64,000 nt of DNA from Diplonema papillatum (Eukaryota > Euglenozoa > Diplonemea > Diplonemida > Diplonemidae), in assembly GCA_030068145.1 (NCBI GenBank), contig JAPJBO010000066.1, positions 248,001 to 312,000 of the forward strand. The letters are read 5' to 3'. The stretch's first letter is position 1. Each line of letters opens with the position of its first letter. Below, piece by piece: positions 54,146 to 64,000 of the stretch. A program made the position numbers and the translations under genes. Under the pieces are notes generated by a model that was given only the letters and a program-made list of their open reading frames with translations, had not been told where the DNA came from and made no database searches.

Positions 54146-54925
54146 GGAACTACGCAAATACGGAGCAGGGCTACATTTCTGATACTCCACATGCAGCTGG
54201 TGGCTGACTGAGTGTCTGAATGACTAAACGGTCCTGGCAGGGCAATTATAACTTGCCACTGCGGTCAAAGAAAGTCCAGTACTTACAAAATGTAGCCCTC
54301 GCCGTTTCACAAACCCCGCACGAACTACGTAAGTGTGATGGACCTTTCTTCGGAGGGGCTCACGCACTCAAAGATCGACTTATACACAGGAACTACGCAA
54401 ATACGGAGCAGGGCTACATTTCTGATACTCCACATGCAGCTGGTGGCTGACTGAGTGTCTGAATGACTAAACGGTCCTGGCAGGGCAATTATAACTTGCC
54501 ACTGCGGTCAAAGAAAGTCCAGTACTTACAAAATGTAGCCCTCGCCGTTTCACAAACCCCGCACGAACTACGTAAGTGTGATGGACCTTTCTTCGGAGGG
54601 GCTCACGCACTCAAAGATCGACTTATACACAGGAACTACGCAAATACGGAGCAGGGCTACATTGCTGATACTCCACATGCAGCTGGTGGCTAACTGAGTG
54701 TCTGAATGACTAAACGGTCCTGGCAGGGCTTATATAACTTGCCACTGCGGTCAAAGAAAGTCCAGTACTTACAAAATGCAGCCCTCGCCGTTTCACAAAC
54801 CCCGCACGAACTACGTAAGTGTGATGGACCTTTCTTCGGAGGGGCTCACGCACTCAAAGATCGACTTATACGCTCGAACTCCGCGGGGAGAGCGGCAAAA
54901 GTAAGTCCAGTGCACTTATAAATGT
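54146..54925 (+). repeat. 243-bp tandem repeat, three full units, each with a 76-residue ORF
   Basis: ATGACTAAACGGTCCTGGCA starts units at 54220, 54463 and 54706. The period is 81 codons, and the frame MTKRSWQGNYNLPLRSKKVQ to DTPHAAGG-stop is kept in the first two copies and diverges in the third. Each unit carries a consensus donor GAACTAC|GTAAGT (54329, 54572, 54815) and an acceptor-like TTATACACAG. No homology is recognised. The perfect copying alone would preserve the frame, so coding is unproven. Confidence 0.9.
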
Positions 54926-55301
54926 GGCCCTCGCCGTTTCACAAATCCCGTACGAACTACGCTGGAACTACGCTGGAACTACGCAACACGGGGGTTTCGG
55001 GGGTACCACATTGGGTGCAGAACACGGGTTCTGGAGGGTGCGCAAAGGGTGCGCATCGTAGTTTGTCGAAGCATTTCTGCCTGAACCCTCTTTTTGGCAT
55101 CCTTCCATTATTAATGCGCACCCTTTCTTCTACACAACAAACGAACGAAGGTCCCGGAGGCTTTAAAGTCTCGGATTCCCATGCGAACATTCACTCTAAA
55201 ATAGGAAGGAAAGAAGGCACTAGGGCGAATGAGCTTGCAAACTGTACACCATTTGGCAACAACCACGTTTTTTAGTACTAACAATCTTGCGGGTTGCCCT
55301 T

Positions 55302-55488
55302 CAATGCAGAGGAGGCTGCCAGTTGCGAACTCTCAAAGGAGGTAAATGTGCTGTAGCTCACACGAAACACTGATGAATCTGGGTTTAGTGGCGGGCGCAA
55401 GCGTTCAACGAAAAAGACCCACTTTGTGTTTTGTTTCTCCCCCTCTAGCCTCCTTCGAAGCAAGCACAGGGCAACCCCTCGAGTATTT
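55302..55488 (+). mobile_element. SIRE-like solo repeat, left end truncated
   Basis: AGGAGGCTGCCAGTTGCGAA, CTCAAAGGAGGTAAATGTG, GGCGGGCGCAAGCGTTC and CCCCTCGAGTATTT. It lacks the TATAAGCACC start of unit A. Confidence 0.88.
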
Positions 55489-56104
55489 CTGCCCTCGGCG
55501 GCGCACCGGCGGTCCCTCAGAAATCTTCAACAGTCCGTGGTTCGCAAGCAGGAACTTGGCTCCTGAAGTACGAACAGAAACGTCGGTGTCGGTGGAAGGT
55601 GTCAAGACATAGGCGCGCTCTAAATTGAGTCGAATAGTTGGCAACAGGCAACGAAGCCACACGCACGAGCATACGTACTGCCACTACCGCAGATACCATC
55701 GTAAAGGTTCCTTTGAGGTATCGTATACTAGTGTGCATAAAGCCCCGGATTTCTTAGTGAACTTACGCTCTAAAAAAGAGGGAGTGAGGAAAGAGAGAGG
55801 CGCGATCAAGAACTTCGCAGACGAAGTGAAAAGAAGTTCTGGACGAATATCCTGTTGGTCAGTACGAAACTAGCGAAGACCACGGAAGCAACCAGCAACC
55901 GGCCGAACTCAGAGAGAGAACACACATCGAAGCGAATCACAAGGCGAATCAGGAAGTGTACGCCTCGCCAGGCTGGATCCAGTGCGGCTCAATGGGGGGG
56001 TGGGAACACACCACCAGCGCGTGTTTTCTGCGACAACCAATTTCTGCTGGAGACAGTATTTGTTACAGCTAAAAAGAACGTTGGCGGCGGTTCAACCAGA
56101 ACAA
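55489..56104. other. Intergenic, no recognisable gene
   Basis: Mixed DNA with short frames on both strands. GCTAAAAAGAACGTTGGCGG near 56068 resembles 41600 and the reverse of 45050, so another short dispersed repeat is likely. Confidence 0.35.
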
Positions 56105-56251
56105 GGGGTCGAATAATAACAGTTATTTGACCCACGTCTGGTTGTCCAAAAACACTACCACTATTTGATCCTGCCACTATTCGGCTACCCGGAACTTTTT
56201 TTTAGTTTTTCGACAATTCGAATAGTAACACAGGTGTTATTATTCGACCCC
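56105..56251 (+). mobile_element. TIR-type MITE (GGGGTCGAATAATAAC ends), copy 2
   Basis: GGGGTCGAATAATAACA at the left and TGTTATTATTCGACCCC at the right are exact inverses over 17 bases. About 147 bp in total. It has the same interior as copy 1 at 52753-52904, reversed. It is followed by a long C run. Confidence 0.9.
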
Positions 56252-56284
56252 CCCCCCCCCCCCCCCCCCCCTAGGGCTAAGTTG

Positions 56285-56380
56285 GATGGAAACGCCGTTT
56301 CTTTTAGTTTTTTCGAAATAAGGAAACGGAAACGGAAACGGAAACGGAAACGTTTCCGTTTCTTTTAAAAGAAACGCCGG
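56285..56380. repeat. GGAAAC hexamer array in a small foldback, copy 1
   Basis: Five GGAAAC units (56331-56360) lead into CGTTTCCGTTTC. GGAAACGCCGTTTCTTTTAG lies at the left and AAAAGAAACGCC at the right, so the segment can fold on itself. A related segment is at 57716-57815. Confidence 0.85.
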
Positions 56381-56389
56381 AAGGCTCTT

Positions 56390-57310
56390 CATGCTGAGGG
56401 GTCCTATAAGATACCACTTCGCGGGTCCTTCTGTGTGTCCGTCGGGTGTCCGTTTCCAGCCAAATTTTGGCTTTCCTTTCAGAGGGCGGGATCACCTTCT
56501 TCTTTTGATCTACCAGCGGGCACTTCTCTTCCTCCGTCTTCTGGCGGGCTCTCTGACTCTTCAGGGCCCTTCCTGGGCTGTTCTTCGACTTGGCTCGGCC
56601 CCTTCTTGTGTGTCGTCGCGGTCTCGTTTGTGCAGAGCAGTCGCCGGTGCTCACCGCTTTCTTTCGTCGGCGATCCGACACGAGCAAATAGGTAACCACA
56701 AGCTAATGATGCAGAATGTCGTCACATGTGGATGTTTTCTGACACCAGATTCCACTCTTCTGTGCCTACCACTTCGTCTTCTGATGCTTCCAACCCACGT
56801 TCTCATGTGAGTGGGGCTTTTTGAATCTGCCGTCCTCTTCTGCACTGTTGGTGGGTTCTTCCTGCCGTCGTTGTCTATGCTCCGACAACACCGCCCCTTC
56901 CGGTGACGGTTGCCACCCGTCGTCGTATGCAAGGTGCACTGTGGCAAGCGATGTTTAACGCACACGTTACTGCGTGGCCATCGCTTTTCTGGCGGGTTCA
57001 ACATTGCCCCGGCATACGTGTGCCCTTCTCACCTCCTGATGCTGATTGCACTCACTCTTTGTCTTACACCGCCGAAAGACCCCGGTCTTGTAGCCTGTGG
57101 CGCTGAACGATCGTATCTGTAGAGTCTATTATAGTAGTTTATTGGAGCGGATGTGCTTTCCCGATCGTCTTCAGCGCGTTGGCCAACAGCCTCGCATAAC
57201 AGAGCATCGTCGCCACAACAGCCATTGGTGTAAAGAGCTGCAGACCTCAAAGTCAGCACAACCGGATGCGTGTGGTTGCGTCTGCTCCACGCGGTCGCAA
57301 CTCTTTTGCT
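56390..57310. other. Intergenic, no recognisable gene
   Basis: Pyrimidine-rich DNA with phrases such as GGCGGG and ACCTCCTGATGCT recurring loosely. Frames are short and lack host codon bias. Confidence 0.35.
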
Positions 57311-57329
57311 TCTTTCCTCCCTCTTTAGA

Positions 57330-57600
57330 TACCAGGGAAAACCTGCTACACGGGAGCCAAGCTTCACGTGTTCGGCGGTACTGCAGAGCCACGGGCCAAG
57401 CGGCCACCGATTTCCCAAACTAAAGCATCAAGGCTTGGCGCACCTTGGGGCTTGGCGCTCGCGCTGAACACAAGCTCGTCGAGGCGGTCAGCCACAGGGC
57501 AAAGCGGACGGGGTTGTGGCACTGTGCTGCCTCCGACTCAAGCTTTGCAAGCTGTGGTTGACCGTCACGTTCCTGGACCAGGAACGGCCTTTTTCTTTTC
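57330..57600 (+). repeat. Dispersed repeat family B, copy 2
   Basis: ACCAGGGAAAACCTGCTACA to TGGACCAGGAACGGCC and a pyrimidine tract, close to 11873-12145 by eye with one small deletion. This copy has no retroelement in its terminal tract, so it approximates the empty site. Confidence 0.92.
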
Positions 57601-57715
57601 TTCTTTCTGTCTTCCTCCCTCTTTTCGGAGCCTCCTTGTCCACTGGATTGCGGGGTCCGCCGTTCGGAACACATTTTCGGTCGGACCTTCAGCCAGTATA
57701 CTAGTGGCATACCAG

Positions 57716-57815
57716 CCGTTTCTTTTGAAAAGAAACGGCGTTTCCATCCACCGCCAAAAAGAAGGAAACGGAAACGGAAACGGAAACGGAAACGTTTCCA
57801 ACGTTTCCATCCTAC
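57716..57815. repeat. GGAAAC hexamer array in a small foldback, copy 2
   Basis: CCGTTTCTTTTGAAAAGAAACGG is a near-perfect hairpin. It is followed by GGCGTTTCCATCC and five GGAAAC units ending CGTTTCCAACG. The parts resemble copy 1 in different order. Confidence 0.85.
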
Positions 57816-58409
57816 ATAGCCCTAGGGGGGGTCAAAAGGTCTTTTTTTGCGTCAAAATGGTGACATTTTCAGCCTGTAGACTTAACGGCAGTTTAAGGCT
57901 AAAAAAACATGCAACCCGCCTCAGAAATGCCCGGAAACGTGTTTTTGGGGGAAGTTTCATGGAAAATGGCCCAGGGGGGGGTGTATTAGTTGATGGTTTT
58001 AGGGTGGACACCGTTTGGTACCGGCTAGCAGCCTGTGTGTGTGCTTCACTGTTCATACCATGCAAAGATGAGGCTACAATCACGTGCAGGCAGCCACAAA
58101 TGGAAGCAACAAAAGAGCAAACGACACCCAGGAGGAAGGCAGCTACGAACATGGCTCGTCTGGATGGTTAACAACGTCCCAAAAGGCTCTCTGAGTCTTG
58201 CGCAAGCTGAGGTGTTGTTGACACCGCAGGCAGCAGCTCTTCCCCGAACTTCTGCTGGAGCGATATTCACAAAGTTCGATGTCTTTCCGAGAAAAACAAT
58301 TAGATGCTCTCACCCGTAGTGGGATTTTCCAGATCCCAACGTTTTTGTTGAAGGGATGCACGCGACAGTGTCCAAGGGCCCCCCCCCCCCCCCCTTTACT
58401 AAACTCGAC
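57816..58409. other. Intergenic, no recognisable gene
   Basis: CCTAGGGGGGGTC borders (also at 56260-56276, inverted) start the segment. The rest shows only short unbiased frames. A C run lies at 58380-58394. Confidence 0.35.
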
Positions 58410-58735
58410 TCTACAAGGCTCTACAACGTTCGATCGGCACCAACGCCAGCGAAGAAGCGGCAATCGGACTCCGCGACGGAGCCGGTACCGAAAAGGCGCA
58501 AAGGACGCGTCGATGAGCCACGACCATCGCCCAGGCGCCGAGAAGAAGCAGAAATCGACGCGCAACCGATGAACCTGGATGAGCAATCGAAGAAGAAGCG
58601 AAGCACCAAACAGCGCGATGATCAAGACGAGCTAAAGAGGCGAAAGCATGACACTTCACGTGCGAAGAGATAACCGCGCCGTCGGCGATGCAGATTATCG
58701 CCACAGATTCTTTGCATTTTGACCCAAACAACAAG
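58410..58735 (+). repeat. Repeat family E, copy with basic ORF and stem-loop
   Basis: The frame (about 58356-58673) ends LDEQSKKKRSTKQRDDQDEL and KRRKHDTSRAKR-stop. After it come GGCGAT-GCAGATT-ATCGCC and ACAGATTCTTTGCATTTTGA. The C-terminal about 35 residues match the copy at 20472 closely, while the N-terminal part is only loosely alike. That pattern fits a protein tail under some constraint. Confidence 0.8.
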
Positions 58736-58785
58736 GCTCTACAAACGTTCGATCGGGCAGGGGGTGAATAGGTTCATGTATCACC

Positions 58786-58930
58786 TCGACGCCGTACCAC
58801 GAAACATGTGAAGCTTGACCCCTCGCGCAGCAAGCTTTCCCCAGATCACCTGCGCTCGCACAAAGACCAGGTGTCGCTGCTCACCCTCGTCCTGAAGGTC
58901 CAGGAGGGGTCCCGGCTCACGCGCTCTTAA
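58786..58930 (+). CDS. Possible orphan terminal exon
   Basis: The frame KHVKLDPSRSKLSPDHLRSH then KDQVSLLTLVLKVQEGSRLT ends RS-stop near 58930. It is strongly GC-ending, like host exons and unlike the surrounding DNA. An acceptor-like GAATAG lies at 58764-58769. No upstream partner exon is identified, so it may be a shard copied from a gene outside the window. Confidence 0.35.
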
Positions 58931-58937
58931 AGTACAT

Positions 58938-59085
58938 CACGTACTTGTCATACGTCATACGACAAGTACAAACGACAATCACAATCTATGACAGGTACTT
59001 ACTTGTCATTTGACAAACCTTACCTGTCGTAGATTGTAATTGTCATTGTACAAGTACTGGCAAGTAAGTACTTGTGTACATGTAC
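58938..59085. repeat. Nested foldback element
   Basis: GTACTTGTC...GACAAGTAC (58941-58969) is a hairpin. GACAATCACAATCTATGACA and four more bases (58974-58997) pair with 59021-59044 with two mismatches over 24 and a 23-base loop. Further ACTTGTC/GACAAGT half-sites follow to 59085. No coding capacity. It could be a MITE or a structured-RNA gene. Confidence 0.88.
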
Positions 59086-60269
59086 TTGTCACACGCAAGC
59101 CAAGTACGTGTTGTTCACGTTCCTCCTCTCCCCGTCCCCCCCAGGGCTTTCGTTAGTTTTTTTCCCGCCCGTTCGGACCCCGCAGCACAACAACAACCAA
59201 TCGAAACCGAAAGAACAATCGGGTCAGTATTTAGTTTGCGGATTTGAGTATTATGAGTCCTCTCTCGCAAGCAACACAAGCGAAAAGGAAAAAATAAAGC
59301 GAGTCACCGCTGCTTTTCGAGCGTATTTTGTGGGTTAGGGGCCTTCAACCAAAAACCGTACGCCGCGAGAGTAGGGCTGCCGCTGTTTATCACAGTGAAT
59401 CACGGTCCACCGTGGTCTATCAGGTCCATCCCTAGTCCCTAGAGCTGCATCGAATTGCCCGGTGCTGTATTCTTCGGTCTATCAAGAGGTGATGGACCGG
59501 CTCAGTTACTACGCAGCCCACCAGCCATGAGATTTCACATGCAAAATCTAGCATGTGACCTAGCACGTGAACGAACATACCGGCAACGTGATTACATGCA
59601 AATACAGCCACACGTTTTTAACACGATTTCCTTGTGTTCCACTAGCATTGCATTGCGCAAGGCAACGCCATTGGGACGCCTAAAAAGTCGAGGTCACAGG
59701 GGGGAAGAGAGAAGGGAGTTTGGTTCTCGAGTAGCCCACACCCCCCTCCTCCTGGTGGCTGGCTCTGTTGTCCTGCTGTGGGTGTGATGTCCGATTCCCA
59801 CCTCGGACTAGTCAGACGAATGTGAAACGCGCATCAGCGACAAACGGTACACAGTGCCAGCAGAAGCAACTGAAGCAAGCCCGGCGCGTACTAAAGGTAA
59901 TCAAGAGCGATCTGTCTATCACACACAGATTGCTGTTGCGGAATAAGTTCATACTGAGACGACACATTTGTGTGCAAGAAGCACCCAAACCTGTTTCACA
60001 AGTGTGCGTCTGCTTCCTGTTGTGAGAACAGCAGAACAGCATTTGCGAACAAGCACTAACCTCTCTAGATAGTGCCAACTGTGTTTGTCCACGCACAAAC
60101 ATGCACAAAAAAAGAGCGGATTTTGTCTTCATGCATCCCTGAGTTCAGCTCAGCCAAACGTCTTCTTTCCGCTATTCCTTCTTTACGACCCTCCACACAC
60201 AGAATCAGAACCAAATGCAATGACCCCCCGTACGCAACCTGACTACCCAGGCAACCTGTTCATCAAGTC
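59086..60269. other. Intergenic, one dispersed-repeat copy, no gene
   Basis: 59390-59520 is the reverse complement of family I (GATGGACCGGCTCAGTTAC and GCTGCATCGAATTGCCCGG). Other frames (59455-59787 and 59768-60025) are short and unbiased. Confidence 0.5.
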
Positions 60270-60505
60270 TCTCACTTGCTCGTTACCACGTTTCCTTCGG
60301 AGCTTGTGCTCAAGCTGAAGCTGAAACTTTGCTTATGTTGGAATGAACCTGTGTGTTCTTGAGGCTATCATTGAGTCTCTCAGGTGCACACCTTGTAATG
60401 AGTCTCTCATTTGCTCGTTGCCACCTTCTTTTTGAGCCCGCGCTCAAGTTCTCTCGTTTATCCAAGCTGACACTTTGCTTGTGTTGAAAATACGCCTGTG
60501 TTCTT
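60270..60505 (+). repeat. About 125-bp decayed tandem repeat
   Basis: AGTCTCTCACTTGCTCGTTA and AGTCTCTCATTTGCTCGTTG start two units sharing CTTTGCTTATGTTG and TGTGTTCTTGAGG. Further pieces lie near 61035 and 61940-61990. Confidence 0.75.
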
Positions 60506-60587
60506 GAGGCACTCGTTGTGCTGGAGCTGTCGATTTTTATTGCAAACCTGAAACGGTAGCATACCCAGTTTCACTGGAGTGCCCGTT

Positions 60588-60965
60588 CCCGGCGAGCTAC
60601 GAGGAAACGGGCACTCCGACCTGTAAGAGTGCCAACGCTACTCTTTCAATAACGTACATATAAAAGGTGTCACGGGATAAGCCGGCAGCCGCTGCTTAAC
60701 GGAAGAATGGAGCTGAATATCACCAGCCTATTATCACCGTCCTCGTCCGCTTTGAGATCGTCCTCGGACGACGTATTCAAATAACCCTAGCCTATGACAA
60801 ATGCAAGCTTACCCCTGTGGTACGTGCATTTCAAGTTCACACTGCTTAACGGCTTATGCTATTCCATGTGGTTCATGTACTTAAAAGAACTCAATGCTTA
60901 ACGGCTTATCACGTGGGCGGCCCTGAGATTACCCCCTCAGGTGACACCACTTTATCTTTAGCCAT
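60588..60965 (+). repeat. Dispersed repeat family F, split copy
   Basis: CCCGGCGAGCTACGAG ... AACGTACATATAAAAGG ... CCGCTGCTTAACGG (60594-60700). After about 180 bp of other DNA, ACTCAATGCTTAACGGCTTA ... CACTTTATCTTTA (60887-60961). Compared with 5033-5206 it contains an insertion around the TTAACGG repeats. Confidence 0.8.
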
Positions 60966-61587
60966 ACGTCAACGCTCTTTGCAATGGGTCCCTCGTCGCG
61001 TGCTCGACTTGTGGAATGCGCCTCTTGCGTACTCGTTCACCTTTCTTTTGAGCCTGTGCTCAAGTCGGCCTTTTGTTCCAAGCGAAAATTTATGTGTCGG
61101 GGCAAGCGATCGATACAATCAGCAACCAAGGCTTGGCGCACAGCAACCAGCACGTGGCCCCTCCTTTGCAAAACAAAAGCCTATCACTTCGTCTTCTGCC
61201 GCCCTCCATCCCAGATTTTCCCCTTTCTCCTTCTCTTTCTAGCAGGCTGCAGGTCACGAAAAGAAGACGTTGGGGTCTACGGCCGGACCCCCCCTTCAGT
61301 ACGCTACACGACCACTTTCCATGGGGCTTCACATGCACGGTGGAGCCGAGCCTCAAAAGCTGGAGTTTAAGAGGACGTGCCCGAGCCACAACCGAAAGCC
61401 TCAAGCCGGTGGGTGTGCCACAAACGCGTGTGATTGCGCACGCGAAAAGCTGGTGCGGCACCCGCTTTCTTAGCTCCAGCTCCCGAGGCCGGACTCTACC
61501 GTGTGGTGTCTAACATGTGCCATAACATGTGAAAAGACACAACATGTGAAATCGCTTGTAAAGTCCATGACAAGGAGCAGTCATTGG

Positions 61588-62706
<1,119 letters not shown>

Positions 62707-62870
62707 TGAATGCGGGAGTCCGGAAACCCCAAGGTGCGCCACGCCTTGGTGCTTTAGTTTGGGAAATCGGCAGCACTTGACCCGCAGGCCTGTCTGCAAT
62801 ACCGTCAAGGGGAGAAAATATTGCAATATTTTCAGCCGCAGCCTAGTGCGGTGCTGGGAAGCGAGGGAAA
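62707..62870 (-). repeat. Dispersed repeat family B fragment
   Basis: The reverse complement contains CGATTTCCCAAACTAAAGCA and GTGGCGCACCTTGGGGTTTC, as in 11967-12005. The outer parts are diverged. Confidence 0.8.
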
Positions 62871-63051
62871 CCACCAAGCCCTGCTGTGTCGGTCACAATT
62901 TGTTACGAATCTGACTTGCCAAAGCAAGCACGTAAAGTGTACACGAAAGAAGCCATGCACGCCCCCCCCCAATCCGTATTAGCTTTAAAAGAACCCATTC
63001 GACGAAGGTCACCCGGTGACTCTCCCGGATTCTCAAGCGAACTATAACTCC

Positions 63052-63181
63052 AAAAGGATCGAAACGACGTTAGCATCTTAATCCGCCGCGCGTTGAATGA
63101 CCGCCGGCTGTATGGAACCGAGCCCTCGGCGTGGTCTGTCGTTACCGACGCGGACCTGCTGCTATGGGACTACAGCATGGG
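63052..63181 (+). pseudogene. Upstream copy of the D-lactate dehydrogenase gene head
   Basis: GATCGAAACGACGTTAGCAT to GACTACAGCATGG repeats the first about 43 codons at 63346-63474 with about eight substitutions. The ATG has become AGG, so this copy cannot start translation there. It breaks off at CACGG/CATGG and is followed by a family B fragment. Confidence 0.93.
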
Positions 63182-63185
63182 AACG

Positions 63186-63335
63186 TGAAATCGGGAGTCC
63201 GGAAACCCCAAGGTGCGCCACGCCATGGTGCTTTAGTTCGGGAAGTCGGTAGCCACTTCTGCACTACCGCCAAGGGGGGGGGGGGGGATATTGTAAATTT
63301 TTACCAGGTGCGGTGGAGGGAAGCGAGAGAAGGAA
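63186..63335 (-). repeat. Dispersed repeat family B fragment next to the gene start
   Basis: Similar to 62707-62870 in the same orientation, with a G run at 63277-63288. The order B fragment, head copy, B fragment, gene suggests a tandem duplication of [B + gene head]. Confidence 0.8.
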
Positions 63336-63345
63336 ACCACCGAAA

Positions 63346-64000
63346 ATGGATCGAAACGACGTTTCCGTCTTGATCCGCCGCGCGTTGAATGACCGCCGGC
63401 TGTATGGAACCGAGCCCTCGGCGTGGTCTGTCGTCACCGACGCGGACCTGCTGCTAAGGGACTACAGCACGGACCGCAGCCACCACGCGCCGCAGCCTCC
63501 GCTTCTCGCCGTGCTGCCGACGACCGCCGCCCAAGTCTCAGCGGTCGCAAAGTGCTGCTACGCGAACGACGTCGCGATGGTGGTGCGGGGAGCTGGAACC
63601 GGGCTGGAGGGTGGCGCGATCCCGTACGGGCCCAGGACCGTAGTCATCGACACCGCTGGGTTCACGGCGTTCGCCGTCGACGCCGCGAACCTCACGTGCT
63701 GGGTGGGAGTCGGCGTCAAGAAGCTCACCCTCAACAAGAAGCTCAACCAGGTCGGATTCCTCTTCGGCCCGGACCCCAGCTCGAACCCGTGCGTCGGCGG
63801 CATGGCGAGCACCAGCGGCAGCGGCATGTCGACCGTTAAATACGGGACCATGCGCGAAAACGTCGTCAGCCTCCGCGTCGTCACCCCGCAGGGGGACGTC
63901 GTCGAGCAGACTCGTCGGCCCGTGCGAAAAAGTTCGACGGGGCTCGAGCTGACGCAGCTGTACGTCGGGTCGGAGGGCACCCTCGGGATCATCACCGAGG
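63346..64000 (+). CDS. FAD-dependent D-lactate dehydrogenase (LDHD/DLD type), 5' part
   Basis: Starts at ATG 63346 (MDRNDVSVLIRRALNDRRLY) and reads 218 codons to the window edge. It oxidises D-lactate (or a related D-2-hydroxyacid) to the 2-oxoacid, passing electrons through FAD. The FAD-binding PCMH-type domain is clear: LLAVLPTTAAQVSAVAKCC, then VVRGAGTGLEGGAIPYGP with the flavin-binding GTGLEGG, then GGMASTSGSGMSTVKYGTMR and YVGSEGTLGIITE. These blocks fit LDHD better than D-2-hydroxyglutarate dehydrogenase or glycolate oxidase GlcD, from memory of those families. The substrate-binding C-terminal half lies outside. No obvious mitochondrial presequence is present, though residues 1-20 are Arg-containing. 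Codons are strongly GC-ending. The first about 43 codons are duplicated upstream at 63052. Confidence 0.9.
   Translation, partial: MDRNDVSVLIRRALNDRRLYGTEPSAWSVVTDADLLLRDYSTDRSHHAPQPPLLAVLPTTAAQVSAVAKCCYANDVAMVVRGAGTGLEGGAIPYGPRTVVIDTAGFTAFAVDAANLTCWVGVGVKKLTLNKKLNQVGFLFGPDPSSNPCVGGMASTSGSGMSTVKYGTMRENVVSLRVVTPQGDVVEQTRRPVRKSSTGLELTQLYVGSEGTLGIITE

Noticed and set aside
56304-56810. Overlapping 130-residue frames on both strands
   Set aside because: Short, unbiased and partly built from the GGAAAC array; no recognisable domain.
59455-60025. Two short + strand frames
   Set aside because: They include a reversed dispersed repeat (family I) and show no host codon bias.

Overview
The window looks like the nuclear genome of a repeat-rich protist. 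Host exons are GC-rich at third codon positions and carry GT-AG cis-introns. Every convincing host gene lies on the + strand. The one full-length retroelement has the gag / tyrosine recombinase / RT-RNase H order and the split A...B-A-B ends that I know from VIPER of trypanosomatids. Together these suggest a euglenozoan, most plausibly a diplonemid. This is inference: no spliced-leader, rRNA or tRNA gene was seen to confirm it.

Layout. 0.4-5.5 kb: a 22-bp minisatellite, dispersed repeats and shards of the first exon of the next gene. 5.6-40.5 kb: one very large gene (gene A), read as seven or eight exons (5577-6337, 8470-9022, possibly 9188-9246, 17341-19823, 23128-23646, 24358-about 24928, 39844-40104, 40378-40527). 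All proposed junctions agree in phase and give about 1765 residues of uncharacterised, mostly helical, HEAT-like protein. About 85 % of this locus is intron. The introns hold a near-identical 4.7-kb VIPER-like element, its short solo derivatives, several microsatellites and an 11.7-kb array of about 417 copies of a 28-bp unit. 40.6-45.4 kb: intergenic repeats, including a TA-flanked MITE with near-perfect inverted ends. 45.4-51.1 kb: gene B, two exons in matching phase, about 830 residues, low complexity, function unknown. 51-63 kb: decayed copies of the gene B 3' end, 243-bp and larger tandem repeats, MITEs, a foldback and a possible orphan exon at 58.8 kb. 63.3 kb to the end: the 5' part of an FAD-dependent D-lactate dehydrogenase gene, cut by the window edge.

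The most striking pattern is that all three recognised genes are surrounded by partial copies of their own exons. Exon tails (with the start of the following intron) are copied into the downstream intron. Exon heads (with the end of the preceding intron or the 5' flank) are copied upstream. Gene B carries extra copies of its exon 1 tail, three extra copies of its exon 2 head, and about four to five decayed copies of its exon 2 tail. This looks like a local, repeated process of exon-edge duplication that feeds intron growth. It is separate from the dispersed repeat families, at least ten of which can be paired within the window.

Nothing shows the genes acting in one pathway. Apart from the D-lactate dehydrogenase, the host proteins are not recognisable by eye.
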